Shown here: piece after piece, positions 25,152 to 36,531 of the stretch
Layout of the letters: each line of letters starts with the position of its first letter
How positions within the stretch are numbered: position 1 is the first letter of the stretch
Source of the DNA: Aculops lycopersici
Taxonomy: Eukaryota; Arthropoda; Arachnida; Trombidiformes; Eriophyidae
Reading direction: 5' to 3'
Assembly: GCA_015350385.1 (NCBI GenBank)
Contig: WNKI01000001.1
Span: forward strand, 1,605,870-1,669,869
Length of the DNA stretch: 64,000 bases
The notes under the pieces: model-generated
The model's database searches: none
Seen by the model: the letters and a program-made list of their open reading frames with translations, nothing else
Told to the model about the DNA's origin: nothing
Program-made: the position numbers and the translations under genes

Positions 25152-26441
25152 TTGTTGGAGGAATTGTTGCAGTTGATGGCTGAGTCCATTTGTAACCAAA
25201 TTTGCAGGCACACTTGTCGCATCCAACGGCGACATGTCCTCCGATCTGTTGTTTGTCGCCGGGTTCGTCAGCGCCGCCGTTGAGTGTCTCTGTTGCTGAT
25301 GATGTAATCTATCCACCACGCTGCCCAGGTAACTGGCCGGCTGCTTTCTGTTGCTTAGATCGCTAATAAGTGCATTGTTGTTTATGTTAGTGTTGCTGTT
25401 AGGCGAAGACTTGAACTTGCTCAACTCGGGCGGCAAATCCTCGGCGCTTGCGCCTCGTGGTCGCTTCAAGTTTCGCTGCTGGTTAACTGGCTCCTGTCCA
25501 CTTCCGGCTAACAAAACACTCAACGGGCTGCTGGTCACCTGTTTGTTGCGCAACGTTAGATTGGTGGCGCCGCCATTCGTTTGTGCCACCTGACTTACGC
25601 TTGCAAGCTTAACGTGGTGACGCAACAGACGCTCTGACACTTGTAACTGCCTAATCGCCTGACGCTGATTTCTCATTCGATTCTCAGTCTCCTGCCACTC
25701 GCCACTCTCTGCTTCAGCCTCATCAATCGTGGTCGTTTGATCATCGTCATCCTCTTCCCCGTCGTCATTATTATTATTATTATCATTATTATTATTGTTG
25801 TCATCATTATTGTCATCGTTGTCGCCTCCGTTGCCATCTGCCGCTTCAATAATGATCTCGCGATTAGCAACAGCATTACTCGAGAGAAGAGGAAAAGGCG
25901 AGTTCAGGTGACTGAACGACCACCTGATGAATCCAGTCAACGAATCGGCGCTACCCTTTGAGAGTCTTCGTTTCCTTGAAATTTCAACAATATCAAGCAG
26001 CTCGTTTTGCGACCTCTTTCCGGTTGTTTGCTGATTGTTGTTGTTTTCATTGTTGTGGTCATGATTTTCTAGACTCTTTTTACTGTTGTTGTTCGTGTCG
26101 CTCGATGTGTTATTTACATCTACTACATCATCGCTACGATCCACCTCACGCTTGGGCTCGTCAAGACCACTAGCTGCTTCCTCGTGGTCGCTAACTTCCG
26201 GTTCGCGCCCCTGATCACTACTATTATTCTCTGTCCTCTGCGACTCAATCTCATCAATCTCGTCCTCCTCCTCTTCCTCCTCGTTATCGCTATTGGTTGC
26301 CGTCGAGGTGCTTGTCTTGATCTTGCTTGCTGCAGCTGCCACAGCGGCTGCCGCAGCCGCTGCTGCCAAATCTTTAGCTTGATGACTCATGGATCTTGTT
26401 TCTGGCGCCATACTTGACGACTTGATCTTTGAGAGCATCAT
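23469..26441 (-). CDS. C2H2 zinc-finger protein with a long disordered N-terminus
   Basis: About 990 aa if translation starts at the ATG at 26439-26441; the frame extends 11 codons further but without an ATG. The first 700 residues are low complexity: Ala tract, acidic Glu/Asp blocks, Asn/Asp runs, a polyQ tract (about 25113-25160) and His-rich runs. Four C2H2 fingers follow at about residues 730-865: CDTC..H..H, CNIC..H..H, CQFC with a longer spacer, and CTIDDC..H..H. The C-terminus is Gly/Asp-rich. The fingers are irregular, without the TGEKP linkers of tandem DNA-binding arrays, which could mean an RNA/protein-binding or divergent DNA-binding role. It is probably a nuclear regulator, but I do not recognise the orthologue. 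Further 5' exons in the large noncoding tract upstream are possible. Confidence 0.8.
25113..25158 (-). repeat. Trinucleotide (CAA/CAG) polyglutamine tract
   Basis: A run of TTG/CTG on the plus strand encodes about 15 glutamines in the zinc-finger protein. Mixed CAA and CAG codons make it less prone to slippage than pure CAG. Confidence 0.85.
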
Positions 26442-28290
26442 GAGAATTCGCTTCAGATCGTCTCTGGTTTTCAAAAGTTACAAGAGGGTTTTTACCTTGA
26501 AGGTTGTATCTGTGTTGAGGTTTCTCACTTTGTTACTTCACTTCCGCCACTTAGTTATGGGCTTGGTTATGTTGTATTATGCTCAAGTTTCCACTTGTTG
26601 ATCTACGCTCAACTCGATAAATAGATGGATACACTCAACAGTTTAGTATGTTTGTAATATAAATAAGTGTTATAGTTACTAATGATGATTCTATAGCCAA
26701 GCGACCACATTGATGTGAATGGCCGAGAAAACTTGAAGTCTTTGCTCGCTATTACAAAATACTTTATGCTCAATGCTCAATGGTAATAATGATAATCATA
26801 ACCCCACTCTCTACTAACCAACTGTTGCTAAATAATGGTTGTATTGTTGGATAAGGCTAAAAACTAAACAAAAATGCTACAAGTTGGCCTCTGCCGACGA
26901 ACGCTGAATCTAAACTAACCTACAAACTTCAACTTGATTTGGGATGCCGCTCGATTGCCACCGGTTGCCTTGAAGCTGGAACGACGCAACAAAAGCGGCG
27001 GCGCCAGTAGCGGTGGTATTGGTAGCAGGAGCAACAGGTAGTGGTTGTATGAAGTCCACGAGCTCGTCGGGTTACTGACTGTCGCTTTTGACTTTACTCT
27101 CACCACACTAGCACTATGACTACTACCTGTTGCGCTAGCAGCGGATGAGCTGACCGAATCTGAGTCGCAGTTGAGAGATGCAACCAGAGAGAGGCAGTGG
27201 CAGTGGCAGTGGCAATGGCGGCGACGTCGGTGGTTGTGGCGGCCGACTACTATCTTGCTGTTTGGCTAACTTGGCCGCCTGCTTGTCGGCTGTCTAGACG
27301 GCTGGCAACGTTTCGAGTTTTGAGGCCGAGATTCGCGCGGACTAGACAATCGGTGGCGGCGATGGACTGGCAACGGAATGGCAGCTGAGAGCGAGCGAGC
27401 GAGCGGCAAGCCAGTTACGTAAGCGAGCGCAACGCGCTAGCTTGCTTCCTCGCTCGCTTGCCAGCCAACCAACAACAGGTTACCTAACAAACCGTTAGAC
27501 AGCTTGCCTACCTGTTCGCCCGCCTGCCTACCATTAGTCTAACGGTTAGTTGAGTCTAACTCACCTGTGCGAGCGAGCTGGCTAGCTGGCCGACACACTC
27601 ACACAACAGCTCTCACTTGAGTGAAAGTGTTTGCCATTGGCCGTCACCAAAGTGCGCCGTTTGCAACCACAGGACCTCGCCTGCCCTCCCCCTTGGTGTC
27701 GTCGGCGCTGTTGCTCCCCTTCATCCTCCTCATCCTCCTCTTTCTCCTTCTCCATCTGTCTATCTTCTCATCCGTCTATCTTTCTCTCAAAGTTTTACTT
27801 CAATATAAGTGGGCGGCGGGCGAGCACTCACGACCGCGATGCGTAGTTTGCTCAATGGGGTGGCTATGGCGGTCGCGGCAGCACAGGTGCGATCGAAGCG
27901 AGAGTGGGAGACTCACTTTGTGCAATCGGAATGGGAATCGGAAATTGGAAATTGGAATTTGGATTGATATTGCCGACGGCACTGGATGCGTCGCGGGCTG
28001 ACTGGAGGACATCGTGTGGGTTGAATCAAAAATTCAAAGCAATGGAAGCATCTTGCTCAGCTTACGCATCGCTGCTTAGGTGGCCACGAGGCAGAAGAGG
28101 AAAGTCCAAATACCAGAAATCGGCGGCGAATGCAAATGACTGCCAGTGGATCGATAGATCGATTGCCTCGAAGATAGATGAGCAATCAAGAACTAGGATG
28201 GAACGAGAAGTGAAAACTTAAAGTCAGCTGCCGACAAGGAAGCGAAACATAAAAGCTTCCTCTTGCCTTTGCCGCCGCAGCTCTTGGAAC

Positions 28291-28420
28291 GCAACAGGTT
28301 GCTGCGGAGGCTTTGTTCTGCAGAAGTTTAGGGAAACTCCTACCCTGCTGCTACAGCCAATCCCAAAAATTTCAGGATTGGCTGTACCTCCGCCGCATGC
28401 AACTACGGAAAACCTGTTGC
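28291..28420. repeat. Nested three-stem foldback
   Basis: Three collinear complementary pairs occur. GCAACAGGTT (28291-28300) pairs with AACCTGTTGC (28411-28420). GCGGAGG (28304-28310) pairs with CCTCCGC (28387-28393). A perfect 12-bp inner stem (28352-28363 with 28375-28386) encloses an 11-nt loop. The left arm carries a 41-nt bulge between the second and inner stems. Confidence 0.7.
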
Positions 28421-31400
28421 GCCGAGAACAAGGAAGTCGGCGCTGGCCAGTGGCGAGCTAGCTCAGCAATTTCGCGCCGGCAGCAGTAGCGGCTGTGGCA
28501 TCGAGACCAACTTTCGCCGCTGCTTTCGCAACTACTGCCGCCGTCGCCGCTGCGACCGTTACTTTGATTTGGCAGCAAATCAGCGTTCTGGCGACAAGCG
28601 TACAGGTGGTTGTGGCTGGGGCTGAGGTGAGAAACTGCAGAGGCTCACCGCCGTTAAGCGGTGGCGATGGTATCGGCGGCTACTGAGCTAAATCTAACGC
28701 GCCACCGGTCTCCAAAAATCTAACGGTTTTGTTAGCGGGAATTTTTGCTCCGTCAACTGGATGGCTGGCTAGCCTCCAAACGAGTGGATGGATAAGCGCA
28801 AACAAAGGCAATCGAAAACAACCACTTAGCTAGCAGACGCGACATGGCGAGTGGGCCAACTAACTGTTGATCCAGCATCAACACAATTACCTGGCGACGG
28901 AAGTGGTCGGTTTGTCGTCGTCGTCGTCGTCGTTACTGCTGCTGCATTTGGCGGGATCCTCGTCCACTTTCACTCTTTTGCTCACCCCACACCACAAACT
29001 CGCTCGCTACGACAGCGGCGACGGCAACTTGAATGGCCGGTTGACCCAGATAGCAATCGCACGCCATTACAAAGCAACGTCGTCGCCGTTTGCCGCTGGC
29101 AAGTCTGTCACCGCAAGTCCATCAAGCGACGGGGGTAAACGTTGAGCACGACACTCTCGCCCACCAACAACCGCAAGTGTCACCCTCCAGGTCGGGCGCA
29201 ACATGAACGCCGCTACTGGCGTCAACACACACACACACGAAATGGGCGGCCAGCCGGAAGTGTCGCTCGCCTTCTGGCTTGCCATTGAATGTCAGCGCCG
29301 CCGCCGACTCCAGTGTGCGCCGCCTGATTCTCGTCGTCCTCCTGATCGCCAGAGTTGACGCTACGGTTGCTGTTGCTGTTGCCACCGCTATCGCTGCTGG
29401 CCTCGCCGTAGCGCCACCGAGTTTTGTCGCACCGTTGGCAACGACTGAGGCTTACCTGTTGCCAGGCCAAGCTAAGTGGCCGAGCAGCAAACGAATGAGT
29501 TGAACCTGAACTGGGTCATCCGGAAAGGAAACTCCACCCTAAGCGGCGACTCTTCAGTGCTGCCGCCACCATGGCGGCCACCGAAACTCTCGACAATTTG
29601 TATGCGTCACACACTCGGCGGCGGCGGCAGCTCTCACTGTCGCTATCGCCACCGACAACAAAGACTTCACGAGAGCCAAAGTAAAGAGGAAAGTGAAAGT
29701 GGAAGTTGGGCTCTACGAGGAAACCGCGAAAAAAGAGCCAGAGCCAACAGGTTCTGCCGTTGCTGCTGCTGTCACTGCAATTTCCCTTGCTGTTGCCCTC
29801 ATTGCAGTAGCTGCGGCCGAGCGGAGGCAGCGGCAGCAGCAATAATGAAAGCATTGCCAACAGCAACAATAACGGCGACCGGATTGCCATTCCCAACCAA
29901 CCGACCGACTGACTGACTGACTGACTTACAAACTGGCTGGCAAGCTAGCTCATCAATGGCAACAGCAGCAGCAGCAGCAACAACAACAACAACAACAGCA
30001 GCAGTAATAACAACTGACGACGCCGGCGATCCGCTGAACCCGCAGGTTGCCCTTGCGGTACTCGAAAGGCTACCGCTAGCCAGCCAGCTAGCTTGGCAAA
30101 TTGTGCGCGAGATGGCAAGCTAGCGGGCAGGTGAGCGGATAACGGGAGTGCCAGAGGCGGCGGCTGCGTCGGCGGCGACGATGGCGCCGCCGCCACTCAC
30201 ATCCACCGGTCGACCAGCAAGCGGGAGAGCAATTTCACTGGCATCAACCTCGAAAGCCTTCAAAAGCTCGGCGTAGTCTGCGTAGTCTTACGGCGTCGCG
30301 GCCGCTGCCATTGAGCGAGGAGTAGAACTTGTAAGCTTGTATCCCCGTTCTGTTCCGTCGTCGCTATCGCTGTTGTTGGCTGGCTGGCAAGACCGAGAGC
30401 TTAGCAAACTGGAAGGGCAAGGAAGGGAGACGATCCGAGTGGCCGCCAAGCGTACGTCGGTTGGTTGGCTGGCTCGTCTGGCTTGCTGGCCGATTGCTCG
30501 TCATCATCATCGTGAACGTCGATGTTGTCGTTGTCGTTTTCGTGTGATAGTAAAAGTGGGAGCGCCGCCAAGCTAGTGAAAGTTGAACTCTAACTTTCGC
30601 CAGCTAGTCCAGTTGAGTCGGCACCGAGCAACAAGTGGCGGTTGTTGTGTGTGTGGCAAGCCAAGCAACTGACGTCAGCCCGTTAGGGCTGGCCCAACGG
30701 CAAGCTAACGGTCTGAGACCTCGCAACTCGTTTATAATGGCGTCGGTTGTTGTAGTTCCAATGGCTTCCATCCCTCAGGTTGCAGCTGCTTTATGTTGTT
30801 GTTGTCGCTGCTACTACTAATGCTGTTGCTGGCGCTTGAAGTTGGACGCGGCGCAATCGACGTAATCGCGGCCAGAGGATAGCGGCGGTCGGCGGCTGTA
30901 GCTGTGGCAGTGGTGGTGGTGGTGGTGGTGGTGGTGGTACCAAGTTCGTGCTTACCCTTGGCGATGGCCATTGTGTTGCACTTCAGCTTTCAACTGCAAC
31001 CTGTTGCGCGTTGCTCTCACCGCTCCAGGTTGCGGCCAGATCGCGAACCAGCGGCGGTGCTCGCTTGTGGCTCACGTGATCGATTGCCTTTAAGCCGCGC
31101 TCCTTGATCGTGGCTGCAGCTGGCTAGTTGCGGCCGCTCGCTCTCTCACCAAGACCGCAAACCGAAACGTCGACGACCATCGCCAAGACCAAACGACGTA
31201 TCTGAGAGCGAGGGACACGCAGAAGCAGCAGCAGTAGTGGCGCCAATGAAGTCTAGCCGCGAGCGCGGCGAGCATTCCAAACGACACCAATGCCAACGAC
31301 GTAACTGCCACTAGGACGAAGCATCTACCTGAGAACCGAGAGTGTGAGCAATTTGAAGGGGAGAGAGAGGGCAGAGAAAACGAGTGGGCTGGCCGCAAGC

Positions 31401-31449
31401 GCATACCCAGTCTCGCTGAGAAGGCCACTTTACCTTCGCGGACTCGCTA

Positions 31450-31452
<3 letters not shown>

Positions 31453-31480
<28 letters not shown>
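31453..31480. repeat. (TC)14 microsatellite followed by CACACACACA
   Basis: A perfect TC dinucleotide run changes directly into a short CA run. GA/CT runs are common in arthropod promoters as GAGA-factor sites, but this one could be simple slippage. Confidence 0.95.
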
Positions 31481-33053
31481 CACACACACACCATTTAAAC
31501 AGAGAGTAGGCTAGCCAGCTAGCTTGCCACTCAACCGGCGACGCAAAGTGGTCGAAGCAACGTTTTATCTGGTGCCGCTCGCAACAGCAGCAGCAACAAC
31601 AACCTGTTGCACTATCGCTAAAGGTGAAAGTGGCAGCAGCAACGATTGCTGTGGCTCCTCGTGGGCTGCAAGTGCGACGCGATTCGCGCGCGCTCGAGAA
31701 GTCTGCTGGCCGTGACGCCGCCAGTGGCAACCTCTGGCTGTCCTCCAACTGCTCGCTGCCAACCGCGAGCCGTTAGTCGTGGTCGTAGCGGTTCTCGTCG
31801 TCGTCGTCGTCGTCGTCATTTAGCTTGGCGAATTGCGAGACCAAACTAACGGGAAGCTGCCAAGTTGATAAATGACGTCGCTCTCTCGTGGCGACCACCT
31901 CCACCACCACTGGCTATCCCCTCGCCAGGCTCCCTTTTTTGTTGCCCCCACTTTTCTGGGATGCAGTTGCCTGTTAACCTGTTGCACTTGCACTAGCACT
32001 TGCACTTACCAGGTCCAGCAATACGTCCGAATGAACTAAGAGCTCGCGGCGGCGGTGTCGACGCCGCCGCCGCCACTCTAACCACCAGTTGAATGGCCTG
32101 CTAGTCTGGGTTGTTGTTGTTGCGTAACGCGAGCGGGAGACAACAGGTTACCCGTCGGCTTGCGGCGACCGCCAACAACTTCAGACGCCGACTCGCCCTC
32201 GAAGTTGGCTTACAAGGGCTCATTGCACGGCCATCAAAATAAATGCGATCATCGCAACGTCGAGCTAGCCAGCCAGCAGACAACCTCTTCAGTAACAGGC
32301 CGGGACTTGGCTTGGCTCTGCTGGCTCGCTGACCAAAAGTTGTGATAGTCGTCAGATGAGTCACACGAAGTTGATGAGATGAATCATTAGCAGGGCGAAA
32401 TAGAACCAGGGATGACAACTACTTGCGAAGACTAATGCGACGTCTTGGCGATTAAACCACCTTTATCCAGTCAAACGCCATCTCAAATCAACATCATGCA
32501 TATTAACCCTTCCAACGTTGGCCTTGGGGACTCTGAATCTATGCGCTGAGTTATCTAATCTTAGTATCTTACAGACAAAAAAGGTGGTGATGGTAGTGGC
32601 GGTAGCAACATGGAGATGTTTACTTTCATTTTGTTGACAATTTCTTTCGTTTCTCTATTTGGATCGTTTTTTTTTCTATGAAATCTGGGTCTGTCTCATA
32701 AGAATTTTGGGTACAATCCTCAAGCGTCTCGCATTTAGCAATCAATCTATTTTGATTTTGTCCAACGTCTGCGACTGATCGCGATGTTGCTGATGGAAAG
32801 AAGGCATATAAAAGTTGAGCTAATTAGTATGAATTACTGAAAATGTCCTTAATGTACAAGATAGAGAAGAATTTATGTAGAATGTAGGTTCGCATTCGGC
32901 ACTCGACCATCCAGAACTAGGGACCAGCCGGGTTTTTGACATAGCAACCTGTCGCTTTTGATTTAGCAGTCCTCGTAGAGCTACCGTTCTTGGTTATTAG
33001 ATCAGCAACTGAATAAGACTGCACCTTTTTTAATATTGGTATGAATATATAGA

Positions 33054-33106
33054 CACTTACCTTGAAGATAACACTGGAGAATACTTCGGGAGATGAGGTG
33101 ATCATC
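33054..33106 (-). other. Possible minus-strand exon end with GTAAGTG donor
   Basis: On the minus strand an ATG-started frame of 15 codons (MITSSPEVFSSVIFK) runs into ATCTTCAAG followed by GTAAGTG, a good donor, at 33054-33060. No downstream acceptor can be matched with certainty; the zinc-finger gene about 6.6 kb further on is one candidate. This is a signal, not a gene call. Confidence 0.2.
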
Positions 33107-33624
33107 TCGCCTCTAAGGACTTTGCATTTGTAAAATGTCTATCGCTGAAATTATTCCTTCACATACGACCACGTGGGGATTTTGCATGCTGCCACTTTCA
33201 CTTTGCCAGCGCCGCCGCCACTCGCGTGGGGGTCGCTTCATCACTCGCTGCTTCCCTCTATCGAGGCGGTCGCTTCGTGAGATACCTGTTGCATTTCCAA
33301 CCCTATGGAAAAATAATTCTGCACAATTTTTGGGACTGGCTATAGCTCGCAAGAGCCTTACTGGCGCTGCAAGGTATTGGTAACCGACCATCCGGACTTG
33401 AGGGTCACCACCCAAAAGTTGGCCTGAGTTTTCTGATAAATTCTTGGAGGAAATCCCCGAGGATGTTTGTTTGCACTCCGAAAATTTCGCCAAAAACAGC
33501 AGCAATCCCGTTCACTCTACTATGAAGCTTGCATAAATATTTGCATTTGAGTCATAGGACATCTTCCAGAATAGGTCATGCTTAATTGGATCATTCATGG
33601 ATTTACATCTGCCGAATTTAAAAT

Positions 33625-33658
33625 TCTTGTTGGGGATGGTCTTACATCCCCAACAAGA
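33625..33658. repeat. Perfect 14-bp hairpin, 6-nt loop
   Basis: TCTTGTTGGGGATG (33625-33638) pairs perfectly with CATCCCCAACAAGA (33645-33658) around the loop GTCTTA. It stands alone in AT-richer DNA about 0.6 kb before the Gag-like ORF. It could be the end of a degraded mobile element or a transcript hairpin. Confidence 0.9.
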
Positions 33659-34285
33659 GGAACTCGGGACTTTGGTATACCAGACTTGGGTGGGAGAGTG
33701 GTAATTGTTTAATCGAGTAGCATCTTCTACTGTCATTGGCTCAAAAACGATGGACAGTTATATCCTAGATCATGGGGAGCCAAAACCCATCTAATAGACT
33801 CCCTCTGCCACCGATCCTAGATAAGATACAATGTGAGCTATCAACGCATGACAAGTGGATATCCACGATTCTCATTGCACATTTAGGCGGGAGAGATCGG
33901 CAGCTCCGCGTGCCACCACGCGATCGCCAACAAGTGGCTCTGTCTTTGGAAAGCGGATCAATTTATGTTATAGATGTAGCCAGATAAAGTATACATTCTC
34001 TCACGCTGCCTAGCGGTCTCTGTTTATTTGCAGAGATTGAGTAGTCCACGATGAAAATGTTAGTCTTTGGTGTGTCATCCTCTTTGTTTTAGAAAATGAG
34101 TTTTCTGAACCAGTAACATATTTAAGTGGGAAGAGAAAGGAAGCGTCTCGGAAACAGATAGTGACTTTCGTATTTTATACGACAATTTGGTTTTGTATTG
34201 TTTGTTAAAGTTTAATAATTAAAATATACGCATTCTAACCACCTGTTTGGGTTAAAGTCATTGAACCACATTTGAATATAACGTC

Positions 34286-34810
34286 ATGACTGTAGAAGCT
34301 CTCAAGAAAGTTGCACCGGGTACTTTTTGTGGCGATTACTCCAAGGCCACGGATTGGATTTTAAATTTCAAGGAGATCGCTGATATTAACGAGTGGTCAG
34401 ACAAAAAGAGACTCTCAGCAGCCCGAAGACGACTCACACATTCAGCCAAATTTTGGTATCTAACCACCTGGCCTAGAGGATCACCACCCGAAACTTGGGA
34501 TGAATTTGAGAGAAAGTTTATTGCCCAACATTGTAGGCCGCCAATTAGAGATCAATTGCTTGAGAGATTTCGGAACCTTCAGCAAACAAAGAACCAAACT
34601 AACAAGGATTACTTTCAATCTTGTATGAACCTATGCACCAAGTCGATTGGTTATGTCACCGAACGCGAGATGGTTCTATATGTCCTCATTGGATCCGTAT
34701 CAAAGGACATGAAAATGTTAATTTTCAATCTACCAACAATGGAAGAGCTAAAGACATTACTATTCGACCCTAAGTTATCAATAATGTCGGATCAAACACC
34801 AGGCGCCTGA
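34286..34810 (+). CDS. Orphan retrotransposon Gag (capsid-like) protein
   Basis: 174 aa resembling the retrotransposon Gag/capsid family of LTR elements. It has F-G-DYSKATDWILNFKEIAD, then KFWYLTTWP..PETWDEFERKFIAQHC and LLERFRNLQQTKNQTNKDYFQSC, the layout of that family (aromatic-rich core, W-x-x-F, then the L-x-x-L-x-Q helix). No zinc knuckle, protease, reverse transcriptase or integrase frame follows; the next 670 bp are closed in all frames. I could not find flanking long terminal repeats. It is either a remnant of an inserted element or a captured single-exon Gag gene. The intact ATG-to-stop frame makes capture possible but does not prove it. Confidence 0.7.
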   Translation: MTVEALKKVAPGTFCGDYSKATDWILNFKEIADINEWSDKKRLSAARRRLTHSAKFWYLTTWPRGSPPETWDEFERKFIAQHCRPPIRDQLLERFRNLQQTKNQTNKDYFQSCMNLCTKSIGYVTEREMVLYVLIGSVSKDMKMLIFNLPTMEELKTLLFDPKLSIMSDQTPGA

Positions 34811-35480
34811 ATGATAGTTATAATCTTCCAACGCCAAGTAACATTTATATTGGCTATAATAACCAAAGAAGACCTAGAAATGCCTCCCTGTTTTGATGTT
34901 GTTAAAAGAACAGGCTAAATGATCTTAAAAATCTTTACCTATTGTAGCAATTACCTAGTCAATTGAGATGTTGTATATATGAGAGATAAAGTTTATGTTA
35001 TTGCCTCGACTCTTTCTTTTTTGTCCATATAATTGATTACAAAACCAATAAGAACCGATGAGGACTGATTAATTTGGCACATCAAAGCTAACAAGCAAAT
35101 TCTAGAAGAGAATGGGGTGTTTGAAGGCATATTGAGAGGCCTCTAGCTAATGGAACCTGAGAATAGTCTTCGGTATATGAGGTCCTTAAATCAACTTGGC
35201 AGAATGTCACATCAAAACAAGCTCCGGGAGTCAGATAGAAATCGCACTATCAAGCTATGACGTACCTTTTCACTTGAAAGTGGAAAGATTCAGCTAGACA
35301 TCGATAGACTACAGGTGTCTAGAAATTCCGGCCAACTGAAAATTCTAAATATATCCACAAATGTCTGATGCAAAACTTGCAATTGCGACTCACTTCTACT
35401 AAATGGATATCGATCTCTTAGGTCACTACCCACCAAAGACATAAACATCTCATCTGGTAAGCAAACAGAACATTTCAATT
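34811..35480. other. AT-rich spacer after the Gag ORF
   Basis: No gene seen. If the Gag ORF belonged to an intact element, a pol frame would be expected here, but all frames are interrupted by stops. Confidence 0.5.
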
Positions 35481-36296
35481 ATGCGTCTGGTAATATTGTT
35501 ATTGCTCACATCGCTCCAGTTTGTGATTTCATCAAATCCAAACAGAGGTTACATTAGGATTAATACAACACTGGAAAAATTAAAGAATGCTATCCCTCAA
35601 AACTATATCGTCAGGCAGAGGGTTTGCAAAAGCTTCAGCGAAAAACAGTCAGAATATCGGAGGGATGCCAAGCTTTGGGAGTCATTATGCCAATTAGAGG
35701 ACAAGCTACCTTGTAATCAGGAAACAATGAACAAGTATAGTGATATATTGAGAACCTTGCGAACGATTCCAGAGAAGAAGATCAAAACTTTGCAAGTTAT
35801 GATGAAGTCTGGACTGAAACATATGGCTGGAAGCTGCGGCCTAGAATTTCAACACCAGCTTGAGCAAATCAGAAGCCAAGATTCCGCCATAGAGGCTAGC
35901 AACTTTGCCTACAGGCTTAGCAGGTCGGTGATGATGCAGTGCCACTTTCAGCTCAATTGGTGCGCCCTGAGAGGCGGTTACAGATTACACCCAGCTCTAT
36001 CTAACTGTTTGAAGAAACAATTTCCAATGTCAATGGGCCCCGCGCTAATCAGAGCTTTCAGGACGCGAAGAGGCGAACAGATTACGCGGTCTTCCATTTC
36101 GGTAGCCAAGGCAAAGTGTGAGGCTTTTGTAGATCAGTATGGTGAGTTCAATAATCTTGTAGCAGATGCTGCTCGCCTAGCGAATGATGAATTCTACGGA
36201 TCTGAAAGGGTTTGTCAGGCTTCTTTGGCAGTGGAAATGTGCAAGCTGTTCCTATCGCAAAGAGACGAATCTCTTGCGGACTCCATGAGAATTTAG
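35481..36296 (+). CDS. Secreted ten-cysteine protein, unrecognised
   Basis: 271 aa with a clear signal peptide (MRLVILLLLTSLQFVIS, cleavage expected near residue 18). A mature, mostly helical basic domain follows with ten cysteines (RVCKS, SLCQL, LPCNQ, GSCGL, MQCHF, NWCAL, SNCLK, AKCEA, RVCQA, EMCKL), enough for five disulfides. There is no membrane anchor. One N-glycosylation site (RINTT) lies early in the mature chain. Single exon. I recognise no domain. It could be a lineage-specific secreted effector, salivary or structural protein. The neighbouring Gag ORF and the AT-richer DNA suggest a younger genomic segment than the flanking housekeeping genes. Confidence 0.7.
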   Translation: MRLVILLLLTSLQFVISSNPNRGYIRINTTLEKLKNAIPQNYIVRQRVCKSFSEKQSEYRRDAKLWESLCQLEDKLPCNQETMNKYSDILRTLRTIPEKKIKTLQVMMKSGLKHMAGSCGLEFQHQLEQIRSQDSAIEASNFAYRLSRSVMMQCHFQLNWCALRGGYRLHPALSNCLKKQFPMSMGPALIRAFRTRRGEQITRSSISVAKAKCEAFVDQYGEFNNLVADAARLANDEFYGSERVCQASLAVEMCKLFLSQRDESLADSMRI

Positions 36297-36411
36297 ATCA
36301 ATTCAAAATCAATTCCAAGAATTAGAATGACATAGTAAACCTAAACGCAGATAGGTCAAGTAACATGAGAGAGCTGGATAGATTAGTCTATCAGTTTACA
36401 CATCACAGTGT

Positions 36412-36417
36412 TTTATT
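36412..36417 (-). terminator. AATAAA polyadenylation signal for the 36532-39120 gene
   Basis: TTTATT on the plus strand reads AATAAA on the minus strand, about 115 bp beyond the stop codon of the Ser/Asn-rich coiled-coil gene. Confidence 0.55.
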
Positions 36418-36531
36418 GAATCTTGTTGATAATGAAAATTGTATTATTGTTATTTCGTTTCGTTCACTATAGCTTCGTTGTGTGAATGTCGACGTCTTAA
36501 GTAATATGATTGGTAAAGATAGTAAATATAA

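Larger units (their letters stand above)
26442..34285. other. Large noncoding region upstream of the zinc-finger gene
   Basis: Nearly 8 kb without a credible gene. From about 26.9 to 32.5 kb it is CpG-rich and low complexity, with (TC)14 at 31453-31480, (TGG)9 at 30911-30938 and mixed CAG/CAA at 29955-30008. Many copies of CAACAGGT occur. Splice-donor-like words on the minus strand (for example 29454, 33054) fit a long 5' intron of the zinc-finger gene, but no exon can be proved. From about 32.5 kb the DNA becomes more AT-rich and contains foldbacks. A 71-codon ATG frame at 33772-33987 is not recognisable. Confidence 0.5.

Noticed and set aside
33113..33505. 130-codon minus-strand frame
   Set aside because: It begins at CTG, has its first ATG far inside, and resembles no protein I know; kept only as a possible exon-rich area.
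33700..35480. LTRs flanking the Gag ORF
   Set aside because: I compared the two sides by eye and found no convincing direct repeat; a self-alignment would be decisive.
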